The notes under the pieces: generated by a model
What the model saw: only the letters and a program-made list of their open reading frames with translations
What the model was told of the DNA's origin: nothing
The model's database searches: none
In this document: piece by piece, positions 1 to 6,503 of the stretch
How positions within the stretch are numbered: position 1 is the first letter of the stretch
How the letters are laid out: every line of letters begins with the position of its first letter
Made by a program: the position numbers and the translations under genes
Assembly: GCA_031551145.1 (NCBI GenBank)
Contig: JAVBNZ010000043.1
Location: 1 to 7,341 of the forward strand
DNA: 7,341 nucleotides
Origin: WRKB01 sp031551145
GTDB taxonomy: Bacteria; Desulfobacterota; Desulfovibrionia; Desulfovibrionales; Desulfovibrionaceae
Reading direction: 5' to 3'

Positions 1-204
1 TACGTGAATATCAAGGTAACCGGCGGTTCCGAAGCGCCGACAAAAGAACAGAAGGCCGAACTCATCAAAGGGGCGACCGATCTGCTGGCGCGCGTGCTGG
101 GCAAGAATCCGGCGACCACGGTGGTCATCATCGAAGAAGTGGACATGGACAACTGGGGCATAGGCGGCGAAAGCGTGACCGTGCGCCGGGCCCAAAAAGC
201 CTGA
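1..204 (+). CDS. 4-oxalocrotonate tautomerase family protein, 5' end outside window
   Basis: Small tautomerase-superfamily protein, normally a homo-oligomer that uses its N-terminal proline as catalytic base on keto-enol substrates. The frame is open from base 1 (TAC, Tyr) and the GTG at 4 reads as an internal Val. In this family the mature chain starts Pro1, so an ATG-CCN just left of the window is expected and the window probably lacks only Met and Pro. Visible hallmarks are the first beta strand (YVNIKVTGG), the helix with KEQKAELIKG, strand VVIIEEV and the NWGIGGES turn near the C-terminus. Aligned by eye with the classic Pseudomonas enzyme, the Arg11 site falls in a short insertion (SEAPT), the Arg39 position is Val and the Phe50 position is Trp. 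The family is clear, but the classic 4-oxalocrotonate substrate is doubtful and the true substrate is unknown. It converges on the GyrI-like gene. Confidence 0.88.
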   Translation, partial: YVNIKVTGGSEAPTKEQKAELIKGATDLLARVLGKNPATTVVIIEEVDMDNWGIGGESVTVRRAQKA

Positions 205-220
205 CGCCGTCTCTACTTAG

Positions 221-353
221 AACAATTTCGCTTTGAGATTGCCGCTTCACGGCGGGCAAAGCCCGCCTGCGTCAATCTCGCGGGCGTTGCGAAGCAATGC
301 TTCACATTGCCGGAGCATTTCATCCGAGCAGATATTTCAATGGCGAAATGCTC
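221..353. repeat. Cluster of inverted repeats between convergent genes
   Basis: This stretch holds three separate inverted repeats. First, GAGATTG (235-241) pairs with CAATCTC (273-279) and encloses a perfect GGCGGGC/GCCCGCC hairpin with an AAA loop (251-267). Second, GCAATG (294-299) pairs with CATTGC (305-310) around a 5-base loop. Third, GAGCATTTC (313-321) pairs with GAAATGCTC (345-353), the last arm touching the stop codon of the minus-strand gene. There is no T-run after the GC hairpin on either strand, so it is not a standard intrinsic terminator, although its position between converging genes would suit transcription ending or mRNA 3' protection. The density of pairing suggests a dispersed intergenic element, but no second copy is present in this window. 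Confidence 0.6.
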
Positions 354-838
354 TACCGCGCTTTGGCCAGCGGCGAATAAATCGCGAAATTCCCTTTTTC
401 CATGAAGTCGCGCGGATACAACTCATAGCAGGCCGCGGTCAGCAGCGGCGTAAATTCCGGGTGCCCGGGCAGCCATTGTTCGTACATATGCCTGTATGCC
501 GCTCCAATATGCTCCATGGAAGGCACCAGGCATTCCAGGTACAGCCCTTCCGGCACGTCAACGCGTTCCATGCCCGCGGGCGCCGCACGACCCTCCGCAA
601 GCGGCAGGGCCGCGTAATAGTCGAAACTGCAGCCGGCTCCGTCCACAGCGGGCAGATCCGCCATAACCGAAATGCCGTAACATTCCGATCCCTCGGCCGG
701 CATGAGTGCGGGCATGCGCGGCCCGAAATCCTCATGCCAGAGCTTTGCGCAGTCCCGGGGAGCATTCGCGGCGCTCGTGCGCACTTTCATGCCGAACGCG
801 CGCAGGGCCGGACGCGTGACAACAGCGCAGATATACAT
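353..838 (-). CDS. GyrI-like / AraC effector-binding domain protein (stand-alone)
   Basis: A 161-residue protein consisting of one GyrI-like small-molecule-binding domain, the fold found in SbmC/GyrI, at the C-terminus of Rob-like AraC regulators and in BmrR. Such domains bind hydrophobic or cationic ligands; a few members act as hydrolases. Visible family marks are FDYYAALPL (72-80), PAGME (87-91), PEGLY (96-100) starting the second repeat, the helix AYRHMYEQWLPG (114-125), the conserved acidic-site segment CYELYP (137-142) and the final strand FAIYSPL (151-157). There is no DNA-binding helix-turn-helix, signal peptide or membrane segment, so it is probably a cytosolic ligand-binding or hydrolytic protein. 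An upstream ATG at 919 is in frame, but the start at 838 is preferred because AAGGAG lies 8 bases before it and residues before it match no family feature. It is divergent from the GGDEF/TPR gene. The ligand cannot be told from sequence. Confidence 0.82.
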   Translation of the reverse strand: MYICAVVTRPALRAFGMKVRTSAANAPRDCAKLWHEDFGPRMPALMPAEGSECYGISVMADLPAVDGAGCSFDYYAALPLAEGRAAPAGMERVDVPEGLYLECLVPSMEHIGAAYRHMYEQWLPGHPEFTPLLTAACYELYPRDFMEKGNFAIYSPLAKAR

Positions 839-846
839 AATTTTCG

Positions 847-852
847 CTCCTT
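847..852 (-). promoter_or_regulatory. Shine-Dalgarno of the GyrI-like gene
   Basis: On the minus strand the bases read AAGGAG, a full match to the anti-SD core, 8 bases before the ATG at 838-836. This decides the start of the GyrI-like gene against the longer in-frame ATG at 919. Confidence 0.8.
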
Positions 853-889
853 TTGCTGTGGGTTGCAGGCGACGATGCCGCAACATCAC

Positions 890-919
890 ATAACGCGCAA
901 CAGGAAAGTGACTTTTCAA
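890..919 (-). promoter_or_regulatory. Candidate promoter of the GyrI-like gene
   Basis: On the minus strand TTGAAA (919-914, five of six consensus bases) is followed after 18 bases by CGTTAT (895-890, three of six). A start near 883 would give a leader of about 45 bases that contains the Shine-Dalgarno. The -10 box is weak, so this is only a candidate. Its -35 box overlaps that of the divergent promoter on the other strand. Confidence 0.35.
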
Positions 920-941
920 TCTCCGCTTCCGGTGCTATAGC
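913..941 (+). promoter_or_regulatory. Candidate extended -10 promoter of the GGDEF/TPR gene
   Basis: TTTTCA (913-918, four of six) and TATAGC (936-941, four of six) are separated by 17 bases, and a TG one base before the -10 (933-934) gives an extended -10. Transcription would be expected to begin about 7 bases past the -10, which is at or within a base or two of the ATG at 948. No Shine-Dalgarno-like purine run is seen before that ATG, so if this promoter is used the message would be leaderless or nearly so. Confidence 0.4.
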
Positions 942-947
942 CCCTGC

Positions 948-3263
948 ATGGAACAATCCCCCGTAACCTTAAGCCCGCACGATCTCATCGAACTGGAACC
1001 GCTTTTGTGCGCCGCGCTGGCGCGCTTTTTTTCCTTCAGCTCCCACGGCCTGTATTTTCCGCGCGACGATGCGCCCGAAGCCCCTCTCTGGCTGCCGCGC
1101 GAGCGCAAGCTCCTCCTGCCCCTGCGCGCCCCGGACCCGAGTGGCCCGGGCGGCACGGACGGCCGGCGGCTCGGCGTGTTCATGGCCGGCGGAGTCGGTT
1201 CCAGGGGCATGCGCGCGCTCCTTCCCGCACTGCCGGGCATTGCGGCCCTGTGCCTGGAAAACCTCGCCCTGCACAAACGCGCCGGCCTGGACGGGGAAAC
1301 CGGCCTTCTGCGCCGTGACCTGCTTGTCACCCGCATGGTGCGCGAACTGGAACACAGCCGGGAAGAGATCAGCGGCAACGGCGAAGACTGGCCCGCCGCC
1401 GGTCTGCCCCCCCAGCGGGGCAGCATGGGCCTTGTCGTGCTGCGCCTTGCCGACGCCGCCCACCAGGCCGAACGCGCCGGCCATGCGTTTGTGGCGGCCC
1501 TGCGCCGCAATCTGGCGCAGGAGATCGCGGCGCACAATCCCTACAAAACGCCCGCCTTCCGCTGCGGGGAGGACGAATTCGCCCTCCTGCTGCACGAACC
1601 GGCGGCCCGCACCGCCTGCGAACGCGCCTGCGCGGCCCTGGCGCGCGGCCTGGCCTCCTTCACGGTCGAGCAGCCGCCGGCGGGCCGTAAAATCCGCCCC
1701 CTGCTCAGCCTGGGCTACGCGGTCTATCCGCAGGACATGGAAGGGGAATATTTCCTGAACGATTTCACGGAGCAGGCCGAGCGCCTGCTCGCCCGGGCCC
1801 GTCTGGCCGCGCTGACGGCCGAAGAAGGCGGCCGCGCTGCGCCGGGCCGCATCCGGGCCTTGGGCTTCGCCCGCATCGTGCAGGAAGGCGGCCGCGTGCG
1901 CCGCGTGCTGCCGCTTGCCCGCCTGCTCGTCAACCTGGGCCGCGCAAGCGGCGCGCACCCCGGCCTGCGTTTCTCCCTCCTGCCGCCGGAAGGCGAATCT
2001 CCCAAAGGGGAAGTCGAACTGCTCGAAGTGGACGAGGAAGGCGCGCTGGCCCGCCTGCTCCATCCCGAACATCCCGACGACGTTCCGGCCGAGGGCGACC
2101 GCCTGATCCTTCTGCCCGACGGCCTTGACGCCGCACCGGCCGAAGCCGGAGAAAACATCGCCGGCCTTCTTTCGCCCGGCGCGTTCCGCGAGTGTGCCGC
2201 CGCCGTTCCAAGCCCCTGCTGCCTGATTCTCGTGCGCCTGGACGAAAACGATGAAGACGCCGCGCGGACGGACGAGCTTCTCGCCCGCCTGGCCGCCTGC
2301 TGCCTCAAGCACGCCCGGCCGGATTTCGCGGCCCGCAGCAATTCGCGCTCCCTCGTGCTGTTCCATGCCGGGGGAGATGCCCGGGCTCTTGCCGCCGCCT
2401 ACGCAAAAGCGTTACGCGCCGCAAAAAAGAACGGCATCCGCGCGGCCGTGGGCCTGGCCGGCCATCCCTATCTGCACTTCACGCGCGAAGAGCTTATGGA
2501 CTGCTGCGTCAAAGCCCTGCATCTGGCCGAACTGCTGCCGGAGCCCAAAATGGGCGTGTTCGGCTCCCTGGCCCTCAACATCAGCGCCGACAGGCATTAC
2601 AGCCGGGGCGAGCTGTTCCGTGCCGTGCAGGAATACGAATGGGCCCTGCTGGCCGACAAAAACAACGCCGACGCCTGGAATTCCCTGGGCTTCTGCATGG
2701 CCGCTCTCTCCCGGCTTAACGAGGCGCAGCGCTATTTTGCCGAAGCCCTCAAGCGCCGGCCCGACGACGCCGTCACCTTGTACAATCTGGGCATGGTCTG
2801 CCGCGCCCTCGGCAAAAAACGGGCTGCCGGCCGCTGGTTCAAGGCCTGCCTCGCCAAGCGGCCCGATCACGCCTTTGCCCATATCCGCCTGGGGCAGCTC
2901 GCCGTTGAATCCGGCCGCCTGCCCGAAGCCGAACGCCGCTTCACTCAGGGCATGAACGACCCGGCCGCCGCCGGCCCGGCCAAGCGCCTGGCCGCACGCC
3001 TGGCCCTGCGGCGCAACAGAACCCAGGACGCCCGCGCCCATCTGCACGAGGCCCTGCTGATCAATCCCAGAGACGCCCAGGCTCTGTGCATGCTTGCCCA
3101 GCTGTATCTCGACTGCGGCGAGGATCCGGCCGTGGCCGAAATGCTGGCCCGGCAAAGCGCCGCGCTGATGCCCGAACTTGTCCCGGCCCGGCGCGCGCTG
3201 GCAAGCGCCCTCGCCCTTCAGGGCAGGGAGCCCGAAAGCTCCCGCGCCCGCCCGGCCGGCTGA
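948..3263 (+). CDS. Large protein with two degenerate GGDEF-like domains and C-terminal TPR repeats
   Basis: A 771-residue, probably cytosolic, signalling or scaffold protein with no signal peptide or membrane segment. Residues 1-110 form a possible GAF-like sensor ending in a helix. Residues 115-285 are a GGDEF domain: DGETGLL (115-121), signature GEDEF (207-211) in place of GGDEF, and SLGYAVYPQD (254-263). The metal/guanine loop that normally reads DxDxFKxxND...GH appears at 166-179 with Arg and Ala where the Asps belong and Ala/Glu for Asn/Asp; only the final GH remains. No RxxD inhibitory site is seen. Residues 300-391 look like a small beta domain (LLVNLG, GEVELLEVDEEGALARL, EGDRL). Residues 406-539 resemble a second GGDEF fold lacking a signature (VGLAGHPY at 501-508). 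From 552 to about 750 come five to six TPRs, best at 574-607 and 608-641. Cyclic-di-GMP synthesis is therefore unlikely; protein binding through the TPRs is the best guess. It ends 25 bases before glyQ. Confidence 0.8.
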   Translation: MEQSPVTLSPHDLIELEPLLCAALARFFSFSSHGLYFPRDDAPEAPLWLPRERKLLLPLRAPDPSGPGGTDGRRLGVFMAGGVGSRGMRALLPALPGIAALCLENLALHKRAGLDGETGLLRRDLLVTRMVRELEHSREEISGNGEDWPAAGLPPQRGSMGLVVLRLADAAHQAERAGHAFVAALRRNLAQEIAAHNPYKTPAFRCGEDEFALLLHEPAARTACERACAALARGLASFTVEQPPAGRKIRPLLSLGYAVYPQDMEGEYFLNDFTEQAERLLARARLAALTAEEGGRAAPGRIRALGFARIVQEGGRVRRVLPLARLLVNLGRASGAHPGLRFSLLPPEGESPKGEVELLEVDEEGALARLLHPEHPDDVPAEGDRLILLPDGLDAAPAEAGENIAGLLSPGAFRECAAAVPSPCCLILVRLDENDEDAARTDELLARLAACCLKHARPDFAARSNSRSLVLFHAGGDARALAAAYAKALRAAKKNGIRAAVGLAGHPYLHFTREELMDCCVKALHLAELLPEPKMGVFGSLALNISADRHYSRGELFRAVQEYEWALLADKNNADAWNSLGFCMAALSRLNEAQRYFAEALKRRPDDAVTLYNLGMVCRALGKKRAAGRWFKACLAKRPDHAFAHIRLGQLAVESGRLPEAERRFTQGMNDPAAAGPAKRLAARLALRRNRTQDARAHLHEALLINPRDAQALCMLAQLYLDCGEDPAVAEMLARQSAALMPELVPARRALASALALQGREPESSRARPAG

Positions 3264-3288
3264 GAACCCAACCCGACAAAGGCCGCTT

Positions 3289-4146
3289 ATGCACTTTCAA
3301 GACATCATCCTGCGTCTGCAGCACTATTGGGGAGAGCGGGGCTGCGTGCTCGAACAGCCCTCCGGCATCGAATGCGGAGCCGGCACCTTCAACCCCCTCA
3401 CCTTTTTCCGGGTGCTCGGCACTACGCCCTGGCGCGTCGCCTACGTCGAACCCTGCCGCCGCCCCACCGACGGCCGCTACGGCGACAATCCCAACCGCCT
3501 CCAACGCTATTTCCAGTTTCAGGTCATATTGAAACCCTCGCCGGCGGACGCGCAGGATCTCTACCTGGGCAGCCTCGCGGCCGTCGGCTTCGACCAGAGC
3601 CGGCACGACATCCGCTTTGTCGAGGACGACTGGGAATCCCCCACTCTCGGCGCGTCCGGCCTGGGCTGGGAAGTGTGGCTCAACGGCATGGAGGTCACCC
3701 AGTTCACCTATTTCCAGCAGTTCGGCGGCATCGAACTGCATCCCGTGAGCGTGGAAATCACCTACGGCCTTGAGCGCATCGCCATGTACCTCCAGGGCGT
3801 CAATTCCGTGTACGATCTCGCCTGGAACGCCGACGTGCGCTACGGGGATATTTATCACCAGAACGAGGTCGAGCAGTCCCGCTACAACTTCGAGCACAGC
3901 AACGCCGCCATGCTGCTCGATCTCTTCAACGCCTTCGAGGCCGAATCCAAGGCCATGCTGGAACTGCACCTTCCCCGTCCGGCCTACGATTACTGCCTCA
4001 AATGCTCCCACGCCTTCAACCTGCTCGACGCGCGCGGCGCGGTCTCCATCACCGAACGCAACGGCTACATCGCCCGCGTGCGCGCTCTGGCTTCGGGCGT
4101 GGCGCGGCTGTATGTCGCGCAGCTTGAGGAGAGAGAAGGGGAATAA
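3289..4146 (+). CDS. glyQ: Glycyl-tRNA synthetase alpha subunit
   Basis: Catalytic alpha chain of the bacterial alpha2beta2 glycyl-tRNA synthetase. It activates glycine with ATP and, with the beta subunit, charges tRNA-Gly in the cytosol. The 285-residue length is close to the usual 290-300. Conserved stretches are the N-terminal FQDIILRLQHYW, EQPSGIECGAGTFNP (22-36), the class II motif 2 region YVEPCRRPTDGRYGDNPNR (52-70), QFTYFQQFGG (138-147) and motif 3 with GLER (160-163). The ATG at 3289 is chosen because MHFQDII matches the usual family N-terminus and AAAGG lies 6 bases upstream; an in-frame extension back to 3178 would overlap the previous gene. It follows that gene after 25 bases with no terminator, so readthrough is likely. 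The distance to glyS is unusually long (230 bases) and filled with stem-loops. Confidence 0.97.
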   Translation: MHFQDIILRLQHYWGERGCVLEQPSGIECGAGTFNPLTFFRVLGTTPWRVAYVEPCRRPTDGRYGDNPNRLQRYFQFQVILKPSPADAQDLYLGSLAAVGFDQSRHDIRFVEDDWESPTLGASGLGWEVWLNGMEVTQFTYFQQFGGIELHPVSVEITYGLERIAMYLQGVNSVYDLAWNADVRYGDIYHQNEVEQSRYNFEHSNAAMLLDLFNAFEAESKAMLELHLPRPAYDYCLKCSHAFNLLDARGAVSITERNGYIARVRALASGVARLYVAQLEEREGE

Positions 4147-4148
4147 GA

Positions 4149-4207
4149 TTTTGCGGGGGAGGGCGCTTTTGGAAAAGCTCCCTCCCCCGAACCCCCTCCC
4201 CGCAAAA
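4149..4207. repeat. G/C-run stem-loop element downstream of glyQ
   Basis: GGGGGAGGG plus GCTTTT (4155-4170) pairs with AAAAGC plus CCCTCCCCC (4173-4188), a 15-pair hairpin with one C/T mismatch. An overlapping second pairing is possible: TTTTGCGGGG (4149-4158) with CCCCGCAAAA (4198-4207), and CCCCTCCC at 4193-4200 can replace the first 3' arm. The element begins 2 bases after the glyQ stop. There is no T-run, so it does not look like a standard terminator. It could stabilise the upstream message or cause partial termination between glyQ and glyS. I associate this style of element with repeated intergenic sequences in Desulfovibrio-like genomes, but that was not checked. Confidence 0.7.
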
Positions 4208-4282
4208 CTTTTAACGGCGTTGTTACGGGTGCGAAAACAAACGTCACGACGCGGCGAAAAGGGTTCGGGAGCGAGATAAAAC

Positions 4283-4302
4283 AAAGGCTTTCGCAGCTTT
4301 GA
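4283..4302. repeat. Small inverted repeat in the glyQ-glyS gap
   Basis: CAAAG (4283-4287) pairs with CTTTG (4298-4302); with one bulged base the stem extends to CAAAGGCT/AGCTTTG. It lies between the two larger elements of the gap. No function can be assigned, and a stem this short could be chance. Confidence 0.3.
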
Positions 4303-4329
4303 TGCGGCGCATATACCCACAAAAGGGGT

Positions 4330-4364
4330 GCAGGGGCCTAAGTCCCTGCCCGCCGGAGGCCTCC
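4330..4364. repeat. Stem-loop and palindrome immediately upstream of the glyS ribosome site
   Basis: GCAGGG (4330-4335) pairs with CCCTGC (4344-4349) around an 8-base loop. Six bases later is the perfect 10-base palindrome GGAGGCCTCC (4355-4364). The palindrome contains a GGAGG that would itself be a good Shine-Dalgarno but sits 17 bases from the ATG, too far for efficient use, and is paired by its own other half. The functional Shine-Dalgarno begins two bases later. Folding here could set access of ribosomes to glyS; alternatively it is the 3' part of a dispersed intergenic repeat. Confidence 0.6.
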
Positions 4365-4365
4365 A

Positions 4366-4372
4366 AAGAGGA
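4366..4372 (+). promoter_or_regulatory. Shine-Dalgarno of glyS
   Basis: AAGAGGA ends 4 bases before the ATG at 4377. Together with the conserved N-terminus (FVLEIGTEELPA) it fixes the glyS start and rules out the in-frame ATG at 4299, which has no comparable site and would lie inside the repeat-filled gap. Confidence 0.8.
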
Positions 4373-4376
4373 TATT

Positions 4377-6491
4377 ATGTCGTTATTCGTGCTTGAAATA
4401 GGGACGGAAGAACTGCCGGCGCGCTTTCTGGCCGGACAGGAAGAAGAACTTGCGCGGCGCTTTACGGAAGGCCTGGCTGAAGCCGCGCTGCCCGTGGGCC
4501 GGGTGCGGGTGTTCAGCACGCCGCGCCGCGCGGCCGTGCTGCTGGAAGATCTTGCTCCCGCGCAGGAAGAGCGCGAGGAAGTGTTTGTCGGCCCGCCGGT
4601 CAAGGCGGCCTATGACGCCGAAGGCAGGCCCACCAGGGCGCTGGAAGGTTTTGCGCGCGGGCACGGCCTGGGCGCGGATGCCTGCTTCCGCCTGAACGTG
4701 CCGGAAAAAAAAGGCGAGTACGCGGCCCTGCGCAAGCGCGTGGGCGGCGGCGGGGCGGCGGACATTCTTTCCGCGCTCTGCCCGGCGGTGATAGCCGGTC
4801 TGCCCTTTGCCAAACGCATGCGCTGGGGGGACGGAGAATTCGCCTACGCCCGGCCCCTGCGCTGGATTCTGGCCCTGCTGGACGGGGAGGTGGTGCCCTT
4901 TTCCGTTGCCGGGCTGAACGCCGGACGCGAGAGCCGGGGGCACAGGGTGCACGGGCCGGGGCCGTTCGTACTGAACCACGCCGACGACTATCTGAAATAT
5001 ACGGAAGAACGGGCCGGCCTGGAAGTGGACGCCGCAGAGCGGCGCGCGCGCATTCGGGAACTGGGCGACGCGGCCGCGCGCACTGTGGGCGGGGAGATCC
5101 TCTGGAAAGAGAGCCTGCTGGACGAAGTGCAGGGCCTGTGCGAACGGCCCGTGCCCCTGCTCGGCGCGCTGGACAAGGACTTTCTGGAACTGCCGGCCGA
5201 GGTGCTGCTTACCTGCATGGAGAGCCACCAGAAGAGCTTCGGCGTGCGGGGCGCAAACGGCGCGCTGCTGCCCTGTTTTTTGACCGTACTGAACATGAAT
5301 CCGCCGGATGAAGCGCCGGTGCGCGAGGGCTGGGAACGGGTGCTGCGCGCCCGGCTGGAGGACGCCCGCTTTTTCTGGAACGCGGACCGCGCGGGCAGCT
5401 TCGCCGGCCGCCTGGACGCTCTGGACAAGGTGATCTTTCTGGGGCCGCTCGGCTCCGTGGGCGACAAGACGCGCCGGCTCGAAACACTCTGCGCCTTTCT
5501 GGCCGAAAAAATCCGGCCTGAAAAAAATCAACCCGGCGACGCGGCCTTTGCCCGCAACGCCGGACGGGCCGGGCGGCTTTCCAAGGCCGACCTCGTCACG
5601 GGCATGGTGGGCGAGTTCGACACGCTTCAGGGCATCATGGGCGGCATTTACGCCCGCGCCGAGGGCGAAGACCCGGCCGTGGCCGATGCCCTGGCCGAGC
5701 AGTACCTGCCCGCCGGGCCGGACAGCCCCCTGCCCGCCACGGACCTGGGCACGCTGCTCTCCCTGGCGGACAAGGCCGACACGCTTGCCGGCTGCTTCGG
5801 CCTGGGGCTCATCCCCACGGGCGCGGCCGATCCCAACGGCCTGCGGCGCTGCGCGCTCGGCATCGCCCGTATTTTACTCGAACGCGGCTACCGCCTCGAC
5901 ATCCGGGAACTGCTCGCCCGGGCTCTCGCCCTGTACGGCGAGCGGCCCTGGAAGCTCGCGCCCGACGAATGCCTCGCCCGCTTGGAGGAGTTTTTCGGCG
6001 CGCGCCTCAAACATTATCTGATCGGCAACGGGCACGACACCTTGATGGTGGATGCCGCTCTGGGCGCGGATTTCCGCGACGTGTACGCCGCGGGGCTGCG
6101 TCTGGCCGCGCTGGAACGCTTCGGCGCGCGCGAAGATTTCGCCCTGCCGGTGCAAACTTTCAAGCGCGCCGCGAACATCATCCGCAAGCAGGGCGCGGGC
6201 AGCGGCAACGGCGAACGGTGGAGCGAAGCCCTGGTGCGCGAACCGGCCGAGCGCGCCCTGGCCGCCGGCCTGGATGCGATATTGCCCCGCTTCGACGCCT
6301 TGTGGGCAAAGGACGAGTTCGACGCGCTCTTTGCCCTGCTGGACGAACTGCGGCCGCTGGTGGACGCCTTTTTCGATCAGGTCATGGTCATGTGCGAGGA
6401 AGCGGATCTGCGCGCCAACCGTCTCAATCTGCTGCGCGCTCTTGTCGAACGGCTGGGGAGGCTGGCCGATTTTTCAGCCCTCCAGATATAA
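4377..6491 (+). CDS. glyS: Glycyl-tRNA synthetase beta subunit
   Basis: The 704-residue beta chain of alpha2beta2 glycyl-tRNA synthetase, which supplies tRNA binding to the GlyQ catalytic subunit. The length is close to the roughly 690 usual in bacteria. Visible family blocks in order: FVLEIGTEELPA (4-15), RVFSTPRR (44-51), KRMRWG (146-151) and PLRWI (160-164), ESHQKSFG (282-289), the RLEDARFFW block near 327-335, SKADLVTGMVGEFDTLQG (402-419), the HD-superfamily-like ADKADTL (464-470) followed by GLIPTGAADPNGLRR, and the C-terminal anticodon-binding-type helix with VMVMCEEADLRANRLNLL (669-686). No frameshift or missing block is seen. It is separated from glyQ by 230 bases, longer than the tight spacing often seen for this pair, with stem-loops that could uncouple the levels of the two subunits. 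No clear intrinsic terminator directly follows it. Confidence 0.97.
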   Translation: MSLFVLEIGTEELPARFLAGQEEELARRFTEGLAEAALPVGRVRVFSTPRRAAVLLEDLAPAQEEREEVFVGPPVKAAYDAEGRPTRALEGFARGHGLGADACFRLNVPEKKGEYAALRKRVGGGGAADILSALCPAVIAGLPFAKRMRWGDGEFAYARPLRWILALLDGEVVPFSVAGLNAGRESRGHRVHGPGPFVLNHADDYLKYTEERAGLEVDAAERRARIRELGDAAARTVGGEILWKESLLDEVQGLCERPVPLLGALDKDFLELPAEVLLTCMESHQKSFGVRGANGALLPCFLTVLNMNPPDEAPVREGWERVLRARLEDARFFWNADRAGSFAGRLDALDKVIFLGPLGSVGDKTRRLETLCAFLAEKIRPEKNQPGDAAFARNAGRAGRLSKADLVTGMVGEFDTLQGIMGGIYARAEGEDPAVADALAEQYLPAGPDSPLPATDLGTLLSLADKADTLAGCFGLGLIPTGAADPNGLRRCALGIARILLERGYRLDIRELLARALALYGERPWKLAPDECLARLEEFFGARLKHYLIGNGHDTLMVDAALGADFRDVYAAGLRLAALERFGAREDFALPVQTFKRAANIIRKQGAGSGNGERWSEALVREPAERALAAGLDAILPRFDALWAKDEFDALFALLDELRPLVDAFFDQVMVMCEEADLRANRLNLLRALVERLGRLADFSALQI

Positions 6492-6503
6492 GGGAGCGGC
6501 CCA

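Noticed and set aside
4..6. GTG at 4 as the tautomerase start
   Set aside because: Starting here would remove the catalytic N-terminal proline; the open Tyr codon before it fits a chain that begins Met-Pro-Tyr-Val outside the window.
233..940. 235-codon plus-strand frame opposite the GyrI-like gene
   Set aside because: It has no family features, begins inside an inverted repeat, and the minus strand carries the recognised protein with a strong ribosome site.
969..2366. Long open frame of 465 codons on the minus strand inside the GGDEF/TPR gene
   Set aside because: It is an antisense shadow of a high-GC gene: low-complexity, Arg/Gly/Ala/Gln-rich, no family features, while the plus strand shows clear GGDEF and TPR patterns.
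3061..4320. 419-codon minus-strand frame across glyQ
   Set aside because: It lies wholly opposite the conserved glyQ and the repeat-filled gap and has no recognisable domain.
4299..4376. Longer glyS start at 4299
   Set aside because: The extra 26 residues are unlike GlyS N-termini and come from repeat DNA; AAGAGGA and the conserved FVLEIGTEELPA support 4377.
1200..6400. Search for CRISPR, tRNA, rRNA, transposase, toxin-antitoxin or phage defence genes
   Set aside because: No regularly spaced repeats, cloverleaf patterns or proteins of these families were seen on either strand.
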